From assembly GCA_945873085.1 (NCBI GenBank), contig CAMCCR010000008.1:1-36905 (forward strand): a stretch of 36,905 bases of DNA, given 5' to 3'. This DNA is from Candidatus Kuenenia stuttgartensis (GTDB lineage: Bacteria > Planctomycetota > Planctomycetia > Pirellulales > UBA1268). Of the stretch, positions 1 through 8,957 are shown piece by piece. A program made the translations under genes and the position numbers. A model generated the notes under the pieces. The model was not told the DNA's origin. It ran no database searches and was given only the letters and a program-made list of their open reading frames with translations. Each line of letters opens with the position of its first letter. Position 1 is the stretch's first letter.

Positions 1-3000
1 GGCGCGTATCTGCCGCTCGATCCGGAGTATCCAGCGGCCCGAATCACTGCGATGCTCGCCAGCGCCGCTCCGCCGGTGGTCCTCGTCCAGGAGCGTTTTC
101 GTGACCGCGTGGCTGGTGCCATCGGGAGTTCAGCCGGCGAGGTGTTCCAGGTCGATGCCCAGCGGCAGGAACTCGCCGCCTTCGACGACGGACCACTCGA
201 CGACATCGCCACGCCGGATGATCTGGCCTACGTGATCTACACGTCGGGCTCGACCGGGGCCCCGAAGGGGGTGATGAACACGCACGCGGGGATCGTCAAC
301 CGGCTGCGGTGGATCCAGCAGAAGCACGCCCTCGAAGCCGATGATCGCGTGCTCCAGAAGACTCCTTACGGGTTCGATGTCTCGGTGTGGGAATTTTTCT
401 GGCCGCTCCTTGTTGGCGCCCGACTTGTCATGTTGCCGCCGGGGTTTCACCGCGAACCTTCTGCGATTGCCAAGGTGGTCGAGGCGACCGGCATCACCGT
501 TATCCACTTCGTACCCTCGATGCTCGAAGTGTTCCTCGACGTGCCCGGGCTTGAGCGATCGTGCCGGACGCTTCGGCACGTCTTCTGCAGTGGGGAGGCG
601 TTGCCGGAGGGGGCGGCGCGGCTGTGGCTGGAGCGGCTGCCCGCCAGGATCCATAACCTCTACGGCCCGACGGAGGCTGCCGTCGAAGCAACCTTCCACG
701 AGTGCCGGCTGAGCGATCGCCCCGGTCCCGTGCCGATCGGTCGGCCGATCGCGAACATGCGGACGTATGTCCTCGACGCGGCGCTGCGGCCGGTGGGCGT
801 GGGGATCGAGGGAGAGCTGTGGCTTGCTGGCGTCGGGGTGGCGCGGGGATACCTCGGTCGCCCCGATCTGACCGCCGAGCGGTTTCTCCTCGACCCGTTC
901 TCGGGCGAGCCCGGGGCGCGGATGTACCGCACCGGTGATCTGGCCCGGTGGCGTCATGACGGCGAGATCGAGTACCTCGGCCGCCTCGACCACCAGGTGA
1001 AGATCCGCGGGGTTCGCATCGAGCTGGGGGAGATCGAGGCCGAGCTCGAACGGATCGAGGGGGTGACACGGGGGGTGGTCATCGACCGTGAGATCGGCCC
1101 CGGTGACCGCCGGCTCGTCGCCTACCTCATCGCCGACCCCTCTGCCCCGACCGACGAGGCGTTGAAAGTACTCCTGGCGGCGCGGCTTCCGGAGGCGATG
1201 GTGCCGTGGCGGATCGTGCGCGTCGACGCCCTGCCGGTGAATGCCAACGGCAAGCTCGATCGCGCCGCGCTCCCCGCGCCCGATGCCGCAATCGATGCGG
1301 TGGAGGCTTCGCCCCGGTCCGCCCCCGTCGGGGAGACCGAAGAAGCCCTGGCGGCGATCTGGTGCGAGCTGCTCGGGATCCCGACGGTGGGTCGCGACGA
1401 CGGATTTTTCGCCCGCGGCGGCCATTCGCTGTTGTCGATGCGGCTGGTGGCAGCGATCGAGCGGCGGTTCGGGGTCCGCCTGCCGGTCAAGACGGTGTTT
1501 GAGTCGCCGAAGCTCGCCGAGCTTGCCGCCCGGATCAGCCAACCGCTGCCGGCGCTCCCCGAGTCGGCCGTGGCCCTGACGACGATTCCTGCCAGCGCCG
1601 AGGTCATCGATTGTCGGCCGCTGCCGGCGCAGCGGGGCATGTGGCTCCTCCATTCGCTGCTCCCCGATCCAGCCACCTACAACGTCCCGATCGCGTGGCG
1701 CATTGACGGGCCGATCGATTGGCCGCGGATGGAGCGGTCGTTGGCTGCCGTAGTGGCCCGCCATCCGGCGCTGCGGACGGCGCTTGTGGAGGTGGATGGT
1801 GACCTCGTGCAGCGGGTCCTGCCGACGGCTGCTGTCGCCGTGCCGTGGCGCGTCGTCACGGTCGCGGAGGAATCGGGCCTTCAGGCGGCGCTCGAGCACG
1901 AGGCCTCCACACCGTTCGATCTGGCCATCGCGCCGCTCCTGCGGGTGGTGCGGATCGACATCGCCGGGGCCGACCCAGTACTGATGCTGACGTTTCATCA
2001 TGCGATCATCGACGAGTGGTCGATCGGGATCGTCCGGGCGGATCTGGCAGCAGCGTACGCCGCCGCCGACGCCTTCGATGACCGGAGCCTGCCGGTCGTG
2101 ACGTCGGCCCGGGATTCGGTCGACATCGAACGCGATCGTCGATTCTGGCGTGAGGAGCTCGCCGCCGCTCCCGCGGAGACGCCGCTCCCCGGGAGATCGG
2201 TGGCCTCCGTCGTCGAGTCGTCGCGAGGCAGGAAAAGCCGGTTCACGGTCGAGCGGGACGCCCTCGACCGGCTCCGCAGCTTGGCCGAGCGTTCCGGCGT
2301 GACGCTGTTCAATGTTCTCCTGGCCTCCGTCCACGCTTGGCTCGAGCGGATCACCGGCCAGCGCGATCTCGTCATCGGTACGCCGGTGGCCACACGCGGT
2401 GCGGCGGAAACCACCGCTGCTGTCGGCTGCCTCATCAATGTCCTTCCGGTGCGCGTGCGCTTCGACGAGGGGGCGTCAGCAGACCCCCTCACCCTGCAGG
2501 GACTCGCGGAGCGTGTGCAGGGAATCTTCCTCCGCGCGCTCGACCATGCCGATCTCCCCTTCGACCAGATCGTGGCCGCGGCAATGCCGACGCGGCAAGG
2601 GAGCCGCCAGCCCCTTGTCAACGTCCTCCTCACTGTCGTCGAGACGGGGAATCGGGCCTGGAGGATCGGCGCCGCCACGCTCCGGCCGGAGCCCATTGAT
2701 GCTGGCCGGGCCCGCTTCGATCTTTCGCTCACCCTTGAGATCGGTCCCGACGGCCTGGAGGGATCGCTCGAGTTCCCGCCCGATCGTTATGACGCAGACT
2801 TCGTTGCCGGATTCGCGGCGCGGTACGCGGCGTTTCTTGCCGAGGCGGCGGCTCGGCCGACGGTCCCGATCGAGCAGATGGCGATGCTGCCCGACGCAGA
2901 TCGACGACGGGTGATCGAGGAGTTCAACGAGACAGAGGTCGATCTGGGAGGCGCGACGACGCTTCATCAACTCGTGCAAGAGCAGGCCGCGCGGACGCCA

Positions 3001-5565
3001 TCGGCCTGCGCGGTGCGCGAGGGGGAAGCGCAGATCACCTACGACGCCCTTCAGCAGCGTGCGGCGCGGCTGGCGACGAGGCTCCGTGGCTTGGGCATCG
3101 GGAGTGGCGATCGGGTCGGCGTAGCGCTGCCCCGATCGATCGACGCGACCGTCGCCATGCTCGCCGTGCTTCGGAGCGGGGCCGCTTGGGTGCCTCTCGA
3201 CCGGGAGGCACCGCCTGCGCGTCTGGCGTTCATCGTCGACGATGCGCAGCTCTCCGCGATCATCGACTCCCATCACGCTGCCGGCGGTTGGCCGGAAGGA
3301 ATTCCCGTCATCGATCCCGAGACTGCGGATCTCGGCGATCGAGCGGAGGATGACTTCCCCGACGTCGCGCCTGAAGCGGCTGCGTACGTGATGTACACCT
3401 CGGGGTCGACCGGCCAGCCGAAGGGGGTCGTGATCCCCCATGCGGCTGTCGTGAACTATCTCCGCGGGAAGCAGCGGCGATTCCCCCTCGACGCCGCCGA
3501 CATCTGTCTCCATGCCACTCGGACGACGTTCGACATTTCGGTGTACGAGGTTTTCGGCCCGCTCCTGGCAGGGGCGGTGGTCGTCATCCTTCCCCCGGGG
3601 CGGACCGATCCGGCCCGAATCGCGGAGCTGGTGCGGAGTGCGGCGGTGACGGTGGCCCAGTTCGTACCCTCGCTTCTCGCCCTCCTCGTCGACGACGAAA
3701 CGTTGACGGCGTGCCCGACGCTGCGTCGCGTCTTTTGCGGGGGAGAGGCGATGCCCTCCGGCCTGATGGAGAGGTTTCTCAGTCGGTCAGACGCTGAATT
3801 GGTCAACGTCTACGGTCCCACCGAGGCGACGGTGTGGGCCACCGCCTGGGTGTGCCGACGGAGCGAGCGAGCGGAGATGCCGCCGATCGGCCGCCCGCTC
3901 GACAACGTCCGGTGCTATGTCCTCGATGCCGGCTGTCGCCCGGTCCCCGTGGGAACGGTGGGAGAACTCTTCATCGGCGGAGCCCAACTGGCGATCGGCT
4001 ACCACCATCGGCCCGACCTGACCGCCGCGCGGTTCCTCCCCGATCCGTTCCTGCCCGGGCCGGGTGAGCGGATGTATCGCACGGGGGACGTTTGCCGGTG
4101 GAGGCCCGACGGGCTCCTCGAGTTCGTCGCACGCAACGACACCCAGGTGAAGATCCGCGGGCATCGGATCGAGCCGGCAGAGATCGAGGCTTGTCTCGCC
4201 GGCCATCCGCAGATCGGCGCGGTCGCGGTGGTGGCGATCACGCCTCTCATGCCTGTCATGGCGGTCATGCCTGTCATGGCAGACGGGACTTTGTCGCTCG
4301 TCGCCGCGGTGGTGCCGCGGGAAAGCGGTCTGGATATCGAGACACTCAGGCGGTGGACGGCCGAACGCCTCCCCGAGGTGATGGTGCCGAGCCGGTTTGT
4401 CTGCCTCGACGCCCTGCCTGTGAACGCCAATGGCAAGATCGACAGGCGCGCACTCGCCGGTCAGATCGCGGAATCATCCGTTGGCCTCCCCGCCCCTCTC
4501 CCGCAGGCCACCGGCTCGCCAGGTGTTGTGCCGGTGTTTCTGTCGCAGGTTCGGGCCGCCTGGCAGCGCCTCTTTGGCCGCGTTGACTTCGGCGACCAGG
4601 ACAATTTCTTTCACGATCTCGGCGGGCAATCGATCATGGCGGCCCGGCTCGTCGCCGACCTCTCCACGGTGCTCGGCCGCCGGGTGCCGCTCGCTGCGGT
4701 GTTCGAGGCCCCCACGGTGGCTTCGATGGCGGCACTTCTCCGTGACGAGGGATGGACGCCCCGCTTCCGCTCGATCGTTCCACTCCAGCCGCTTGGGGTG
4801 GGCCCCCCGGTGTTTCTCTTCCACGGCGTTGGTGGGGGCGTCACGGAGAATCTCGAACTCGCCCGAGCGTTCGCGCCGGATGTGCCCGTCTACGGCCTCC
4901 AGGCCATCGATCGGGACGGAGGTGCGATGCAGACCTCGCTCGAGGCGTTTGCTGAGCTGTATGCCGCCGAGATTGTCGCCTTCCAGCCGCGCGGGCCCTA
5001 CTTCCTCGGCGGCTTCTCGCTGGGGGGATGGTTCGCCTACGAGACGGCCCAGCAGTTGCGGCGCGGGGGGCACGAGGTGGCGCTGCTCGCACAGTTTGAC
5101 ACCCACATCAACTGCCTCCTTCCGGATGAGGTTTTGGCGGCAGCCGATCGTGTCTTGTGGCGGCAGTATGTCTGGAAGCACCTGCGTCGGCTTGCATCCC
5201 AGCCGTCGCAGGGGTGGCGTTATCTCCGCGGGCTCTCCGCGCGATTCAAGCTCGCCCGGCAGTGGAGAGCGGTCGATCCGATCCGCGGCGATTCCCATGG
5301 GGCGCTCGTGGCGCGTCACCGCGCCCTGCCCTACGCAGGATCGATCGACTATTTTCAGTCTGCCGATTCGCTTCCGGCGGTTCTCGGGGTGTGGAAGCGA
5401 TGGTGCGCTGGTGGGTTGACCGTGCATCAGATCCCGGGAGATCATCACGAGGTGATCTTCGGAGCGAACGCAGCCACCATCGCCAACATCGTCCGCGGCA
5501 TCCGCGGGGATCGCGCCCGGCAGGCCGGTTCCCCGGCCGAGCCCGCTGAACGGAGACAGGTATGA
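1..5565 (+). CDS. Nonribosomal peptide synthetase, terminal modules A-T-C-A-T-TE (5' partial)
   Basis: The frame is open from base 1, which lies in adenylation core A2 (GAYLPLDPEYP), so the true start is upstream. Residues are counted from the window start. Adenylation domain 1 has A3 at 80-90, FDVSVWEF from D126, YGPTE, and NGKLDR. Carrier domain 1 has GGHSL with Ser476. The condensation domain has HHAIIDEWS at 666-674, with E instead of the usual G after the Asp. Adenylation domain 2 has YTSGSTG from 1132 and D1178. Carrier domain 2 has GGQSI with Ser1544. The thioesterase has GFSLGG with Ser1673, Asp1700 and His1815 as the likely triad. By alignment to GrsA the ten-residue codes read DVWHFSLVEK (one change from a known serine code) and DIYQFGVVWK (closest to glycine codes). 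No epimerase or methyltransferase domain is visible. The product would be released by the thioesterase as a free or cyclic peptide. The stop overlaps the next start (ATGA). Confidence 0.96.
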   Translation, partial: GAYLPLDPEYPAARITAMLASAAPPVVLVQERFRDRVAGAIGSSAGEVFQVDAQRQELAAFDDGPLDDIATPDDLAYVIYTSGSTGAPKGVMNTHAGIVNRLRWIQQKHALEADDRVLQKTPYGFDVSVWEFFWPLLVGARLVMLPPGFHREPSAIAKVVEATGITVIHFVPSMLEVFLDVPGLERSCRTLRHVFCSGEALPEGAARLWLERLPARIHNLYGPTEAAVEATFHECRLSDRPGPVPIGRPIANMRTYVLDAALRPVGVGIEGELWLAGVGVARGYLGRPDLTAERFLLDPFSGEPGARMYRTGDLARWRHDGEIEYLGRLDHQVKIRGVRIELGEIEAELERIEGVTRGVVIDREIGPGDRRLVAYLIADPSAPTDEALKVLLAARLPEAMVPWRIVRVDALPVNANGKLDRAALPAPDAAIDAVEASPRSAPVGETEEALAAIWCELLGIPTVGRDDGFFARGGHSLLSMRLVAAIERRFGVRLPVKTVFESPKLAELAARISQPLPALPESAVALTTIPASAEVIDCRPLPAQRGMWLLHSLLPDPATYNVPIAWRIDGPIDWPRMERSLAAVVARHPALRTALVEVDGDLVQRVLPTAAVAVPWRVVTVAEESGLQAALEHEASTPFDLAIAPLLRVVRIDIAGADPVLMLTFHHAIIDEWSIGIVRADLAAAYAAADAFDDRSLPVVTSARDSVDIERDRRFWREELAAAPAETPLPGRSVASVVESSRGRKSRFTVERDALDRLRSLAERSGVTLFNVLLASVHAWLERITGQRDLVIGTPVATRGAAETTAAVGCLINVLPVRVRFDEGASADPLTLQGLAERVQGIFLRALDHADLPFDQIVAAAMPTRQGSRQPLVNVLLTVVETGNRAWRIGAATLRPEPIDAGRARFDLSLTLEIGPDGLEGSLEFPPDRYDADFVAGFAARYAAFLAEAAARPTVPIEQMAMLPDADRRRVIEEFNETEVDLGGATTLHQLVQEQAARTPSACAVREGEAQITYDALQQRAARLATRLRGLGIGSGDRVGVALPRSIDATVAMLAVLRSGAAWVPLDREAPPARLAFIVDDAQLSAIIDSHHAAGGWPEGIPVIDPETADLGDRAEDDFPDVAPEAAAYVMYTSGSTGQPKGVVIPHAAVVNYLRGKQRRFPLDAADICLHATRTTFDISVYEVFGPLLAGAVVVILPPGRTDPARIAELVRSAAVTVAQFVPSLLALLVDDETLTACPTLRRVFCGGEAMPSGLMERFLSRSDAELVNVYGPTEATVWATAWVCRRSERAEMPPIGRPLDNVRCYVLDAGCRPVPVGTVGELFIGGAQLAIGYHHRPDLTAARFLPDPFLPGPGERMYRTGDVCRWRPDGLLEFVARNDTQVKIRGHRIEPAEIEACLAGHPQIGAVAVVAITPLMPVMAVMPVMADGTLSLVAAVVPRESGLDIETLRRWTAERLPEVMVPSRFVCLDALPVNANGKIDRRALAGQIAESSVGLPAPLPQATGSPGVVPVFLSQVRAAWQRLFGRVDFGDQDNFFHDLGGQSIMAARLVADLSTVLGRRVPLAAVFEAPTVASMAALLRDEGWTPRFRSIVPLQPLGVGPPVFLFHGVGGGVTENLELARAFAPDVPVYGLQAIDRDGGAMQTSLEAFAELYAAEIVAFQPRGPYFLGGFSLGGWFAYETAQQLRRGGHEVALLAQFDTHINCLLPDEVLAAADRVLWRQYVWKHLRRLASQPSQGWRYLRGLSARFKLARQWRAVDPIRGDSHGALVARHRALPYAGSIDYFQSADSLPAVLGVWKRWCAGGLTVHQIPGDHHEVIFGANAATIANIVRGIRGDRARQAGSPAEPAERRQV
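4247..4280 (+). repeat. In-frame 18-bp period direct repeat inside NRPS
   Basis: The 16-bp unit tcatgcctgtcatggc occurs at 4247-4262 and again at 4265-4280. It encodes MPVMAVMPVMA in adenylation domain 2, in the stretch after the A8 motif. The frame is kept, so it looks like a slippage or duplication product inside a variable loop. Confidence 0.85.
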
Positions 5566-6680
5566 ACATGGCGGCGATCCTGTTCGGGGTCGAGGCCCGC
5601 AGGCCGGCCTCCTATCTCCTTCTCCTTGCCGCGATCGGTGGCGTTTCGGTCGCAGGGAGTGGGCAGGCAGTCGGCGGTCCCCGGACGGCGGTCGGATTTC
5701 TCCTCGGGGGAGTTTTGGCGGTGGCCGCGCTTGGAGCCCCGATCCCCGCGCCGGCCGGTCATCTCGGCGGTTCCGCGACAGCCATGGCAGCCATGGCAGC
5801 CAGGCTCGGCTGGCCGGTGATCGGAGGATGCCTCGGAGCCTTGGCCAGTCCCGCGGGGCCATCGGGCCCGGCGCTTGCAGGTTTTCACTCGCTTGCAGGT
5901 TTTTTGTTGGGAGCCGGCTTCGCAGCCGCACTCGTCGCCTTCCTCGAGCGCCGGCTGCCCAACCGGGCGGATGTGGCGAGCGGGGCGCTGGTGATCACCG
6001 CGGGAGCAGGACTGGCAGGGGCCGCAGCGTGGCATCGATTCGCAGACAATCCTCTGGCAGGGCGAGCCGCTGTGCTGGTTGCCGTGCTCGTGGCGATCGG
6101 CGCCGCGGTGGTCGTGGCCCGCATGCCCCTCGCTGCCCGGAAGCCGCGCGGGACTGGTCGTCTGATGGCCTCGGGTGACCCGGCACGGGGGCGGCTCGAC
6201 CTCGTGGGCATGGCGGCCGCCCTGACGGGGATGGTCGTCTGCTTGTTTCTCGCCCCCGAGTCGGCCGCGGCCAATCGAATCGTCGCGGTCGCCTGCTTCG
6301 TGGCGCTGGCCGTTCCCGAAGCGACGATCACGCCTGTCTCGCTGGGGCGGGGGTGGAGTCGGTTGCTGGAATCGGTGCCGCTTCGGCCTCTGGGTGGGGG
6401 GAAGCGAATCGGCATGACCGATCTGGTCAGCGAATCGGTCGGCTTTCACGCCCTCCTCCTCGGATGGCCCTCCCTGGTGGCGCTGGCCCTCCTTGCCGGT
6501 GATCGCGAGCGATCGGCCGGGGCCATGGCAACAGTCGCTCTCCTGGCGGGCAGTGCGGCAGTCACCTGGGGAGTGGCGTCACTTGTCCGCCGGCACACCG
6601 ACGGAGGCACTGCCCTGGCGGCGGTGGTCGCCGTCCTGGTCGTGGTTTGGATGGTCGTGGTGACCTACCCGCCGGGCTGA
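5562..6680 (+). CDS. Multi-pass membrane protein coupled to the NRPS
   Basis: I do not recognise a family. The 372-residue product is rich in Ala, Gly, Val and Leu, with about eight to ten hydrophobic segments (for example near residues 17-33, 43-60, 108-128, 142-158, 168-188, 214-232, 293-312, 322-340 and 350-368). Short basic loops (ARKPRGTGR, GGGKR, VRRH) separate some of them. No ATPase, transport signature or catalytic motif is evident. The ATG overlaps the NRPS stop by four bases, so translation is probably coupled and the product likely belongs to the peptide pathway. Export, membrane-bound modification or self-protection are possible roles, but these are inferences. Two short repeats (5781-5801 and 5872-5903) lie within it. 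A second ATG two codons on is also possible. Confidence 0.8.
   Translation: MNMAAILFGVEARRPASYLLLLAAIGGVSVAGSGQAVGGPRTAVGFLLGGVLAVAALGAPIPAPAGHLGGSATAMAAMAARLGWPVIGGCLGALASPAGPSGPALAGFHSLAGFLLGAGFAAALVAFLERRLPNRADVASGALVITAGAGLAGAAAWHRFADNPLAGRAAVLVAVLVAIGAAVVVARMPLAARKPRGTGRLMASGDPARGRLDLVGMAAALTGMVVCLFLAPESAAANRIVAVACFVALAVPEATITPVSLGRGWSRLLESVPLRPLGGGKRIGMTDLVSESVGFHALLLGWPSLVALALLAGDRERSAGAMATVALLAGSAAVTWGVASLVRRHTDGGTALAAVVAVLVVVWMVVVTYPPG
5781..5903 (+). repeat. Short in-frame tandem repeats in the membrane protein gene
   Basis: A 9-bp unit gccatggca is repeated twice at 5781-5798, encoding AMAAMAA. A 14-bp unit cgcttgcaggtttt occurs at 5872-5885 and 5890-5903 with an 18-bp period. Both keep the reading frame. 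Confidence 0.75.
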
Positions 6681-6828
6681 GCGGAGGACGATCTTGCCGG
6701 GCTTGCGCACCTTTCCCGGCCGGTTGGCGAAGGGAGTGTGTCCGCCGTGATCGGGTCCAGATTCGGGCCGCACCGGAACGATAAGGAGGGGGAGCGCACC
6801 AACCGTCGCGCCCCTGCGGTGCCTTCAA

Positions 6829-6833
6829 GGAGG
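6829..6833 (+). promoter_or_regulatory. Strong Shine-Dalgarno deciding a GTG start
   Basis: AAGGAGGAG at 6827-6835 has its GGAGG core seven bases before GTG 6841. This fixes that start although it is not ATG. A second AAGGAGG at 6783-6789 has no start codon at a suitable distance. Confidence 0.75.
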
Positions 6834-6840
6834 AGTTCTC

Positions 6841-8877
6841 GTGCACGGTAGCTTGTTGGCCGGTCGTCGACTGAGGGGAACAAACCTCCCTGGAGTCCTA
6901 GGTCGCGCCGCTGTCTGGATGGTGGCCGTCGCCTCCGTCAGCCCGGCCCTCCGGGTGGAGGCCGCCGGGTTTGCCCCGAGCGAGACGGTCTTCCCGGCGA
7001 CCACGCGGGTCTGGGTCAGCACCCCGGATCCCCGCCGGCTCCAGGAAAGCTTCGACAACACCGACTACGGGCAACTGCTCAGGGACCCGCAGATGCTTCC
7101 CTTCGTGGAGAGCGTCCGGGATCAGGCCCGCAAAGCCGGTCGGCAGCGTCTGGGGAAGCTCGGGCTCTCGTTCGAGGATCTCTCGAGCGTTCCGGGAGGC
7201 GAGGTCGCCCTCGGTGTCATCGAGCCGGCCGCCGGCAAGCTGGCCACGGTGATCCTCGTCGATACCACCGGCCACGGTGACGAGGCGACGCGACTGGTCG
7301 AGACGGTCGGTGAGCGCCTCGCCGAACGGAAGGCCACGAAGTCGACCTCGACGTCGGGCGACGGCACCACGATGACGGTCTACGACGTGCCGCAGGAACC
7401 GGGGGCCGCGCTTCCCACCCGCGTAGCCATCGTTCTTCGTCCCGATGCGCTCGTCGTCGGCGACGATCCCGCCGTCGTCATGCAGACCGCGTCGTCGCTT
7501 TCGGGGCGGGCCGATGGGCTCTCCACGGTCGCGTCCTACAAGGCGGTGGGTGACCGGTGCGCCGACAAGGTTTCTGCGACCGCGGCGCCGATCCGCTGGT
7601 ACGTCGATCCGCTCGGCTTCGCCCGGGCTGTTCAGGCCGCCAATCCGCCCCGCGAGAAGCGCAAGGGCCCCGACTACGTGGCGATCCTCGGTCGCCAGGG
7701 CTTCGACGCGGTGAAGGCCGTCGGCGGGGTGATCGTGCTCGACGACGGGCTCCACGATCTCCGCCACCACACCCTCATCCATGCCCCGCCGCTCGAGGGG
7801 CGGAAGGCCTTTGCCCCCGACCGCTACAAGCTCGCCGCCCGCATGCTCCAGTTCCCCAACACCGCCCGGCTCGATCCCCCGACGTGGGTTCCGCGCGACG
7901 TGTCGAGCTGGGTGACGATGCAGTGGGACATGAAGACAGCGTTCGCCTCGGCCGAGTCGCTCGTCGATGATGTCATCGGTGAAAAGGGTGTGTTCGAGGA
8001 TGTGATCGCGTCGCTCAAAGAGGATCCGGACGGCCCCCAGATCGACATCGAGAACGACCTCGTCGGCTGCCTCGGCACCCGGGTGTCGATCATCAGCGAC
8101 CACACCATGCCGATCGACGTCGACAGCGAGCGCCTCGTGATCGCCATCGAGACGCACAATCCGGAGCAGGTGGCAAAGACGGTGGCCAAGTCGATGTCGA
8201 CCGACCCGGACATGCGGAAGGTGGAGTTCGACGGCCACGTCATCTGGGAGCTCATCGACCGCACCGATGCGATCCCGAAGATGGAGATCGAGACCCCCGG
8301 CTTCGTGTCGGCCCATGCCGATTCCGAGGCTGATTCGGAAGCCAAGGGGCATCGGGGACGGCTCCGCAATCGGGAGGAGAAGCTCCTTCCGCACTCGGCC
8401 GTGACGATCGCCCACGGCCATCTCCTCCTCGCCTCCCACCGCGACTTCCTCGAACGCGTCCTCGCCACCTCCGAGACCGACGGTACGCTCTCCGACACCG
8501 GCGACTACGGTGTCGTGACGGAGGAGTTGTCGCGGCTGTTCCCCGGGGAGACGGCGTTGCGGAGCTTCGGGCGTGGCGATGAGACGATTCGCCCGGCCTA
8601 TGAGATGCTCCGTCGTGGCGAGATGCCAAAGTCGAAGAGCCTGATGGGGCAGTTGCTCAACGTCGTCCTCGGCGACGGCAAGGAAGGAAGCATCCGCGAA
8701 CAGCGGATCGACGGCAGCACGTTGCCCGAGTTCGACGTCATCCAACGCTATCTGGGCGCTGCAGGCGTGGGGATGGAGACGGTTCCCGAGGGATGGTACA
8801 TCGCCGGTGTTGCCTTGCCCCGCGAGGGGCGCAGCGACACGGTCGCCCGCGAGCCATCCGACACGATTCCACGCTGA
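6841..8877 (+). CDS. Secreted or membrane-anchored protein of unknown function
   Basis: The product has 678 residues from the GTG at 6841, chosen because of the strong ribosome binding site just upstream. The N-terminus has basic residues and then a hydrophobic stretch at about 23-41 ending in VEAAG, which looks like a signal peptide. The mature part begins with SETVFPATTRVWVS and continues with mixed alpha/beta sequence. I see no CXXCH, no catalytic motif and no repeats. It contains an acidic linker near residue 490 (ADSEADSEAKG). I recall proteins with a similar opening in planctomycetes, without a known role. The gene is monocistronic: it stands 160 bases after the NRPS operon and is followed by a strong hairpin terminator. 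Confidence 0.85.
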   Translation: MHGSLLAGRRLRGTNLPGVLGRAAVWMVAVASVSPALRVEAAGFAPSETVFPATTRVWVSTPDPRRLQESFDNTDYGQLLRDPQMLPFVESVRDQARKAGRQRLGKLGLSFEDLSSVPGGEVALGVIEPAAGKLATVILVDTTGHGDEATRLVETVGERLAERKATKSTSTSGDGTTMTVYDVPQEPGAALPTRVAIVLRPDALVVGDDPAVVMQTASSLSGRADGLSTVASYKAVGDRCADKVSATAAPIRWYVDPLGFARAVQAANPPREKRKGPDYVAILGRQGFDAVKAVGGVIVLDDGLHDLRHHTLIHAPPLEGRKAFAPDRYKLAARMLQFPNTARLDPPTWVPRDVSSWVTMQWDMKTAFASAESLVDDVIGEKGVFEDVIASLKEDPDGPQIDIENDLVGCLGTRVSIISDHTMPIDVDSERLVIAIETHNPEQVAKTVAKSMSTDPDMRKVEFDGHVIWELIDRTDAIPKMEIETPGFVSAHADSEADSEAKGHRGRLRNREEKLLPHSAVTIAHGHLLLASHRDFLERVLATSETDGTLSDTGDYGVVTEELSRLFPGETALRSFGRGDETIRPAYEMLRRGEMPKSKSLMGQLLNVVLGDGKEGSIREQRIDGSTLPEFDVIQRYLGAAGVGMETVPEGWYIAGVALPREGRSDTVAREPSDTIPR

Positions 8878-8909
8878 CAGCGCGGGGCTTTTGCTCCTCA
8901 AACACGATC

Positions 8910-8951
8910 ACAGACGCCGTCGGGATTCATCCCGGCGGCGTCTGTCGTTTT
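8910..8951. terminator. Bidirectional hairpin terminator
   Basis: A 16-bp stem with one mismatch (8910-8925 with 8930-8945) has a four-base ttca loop and is followed by cgtttt on the plus strand. It lies between two convergent genes, 32 bases after one stop and a few bases after the other, so it probably ends both transcripts. Confidence 0.85.
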
Positions 8952-8957
8952 GAGGCA

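Noticed and set aside
130-2334. 734-codon open frame on the minus strand opposite the NRPS
   Set aside because: It is rich in Arg, His, Asp and Gly without any domain signature and lies antisense to unmistakable NRPS motifs; such long antisense frames are expected at this GC content.
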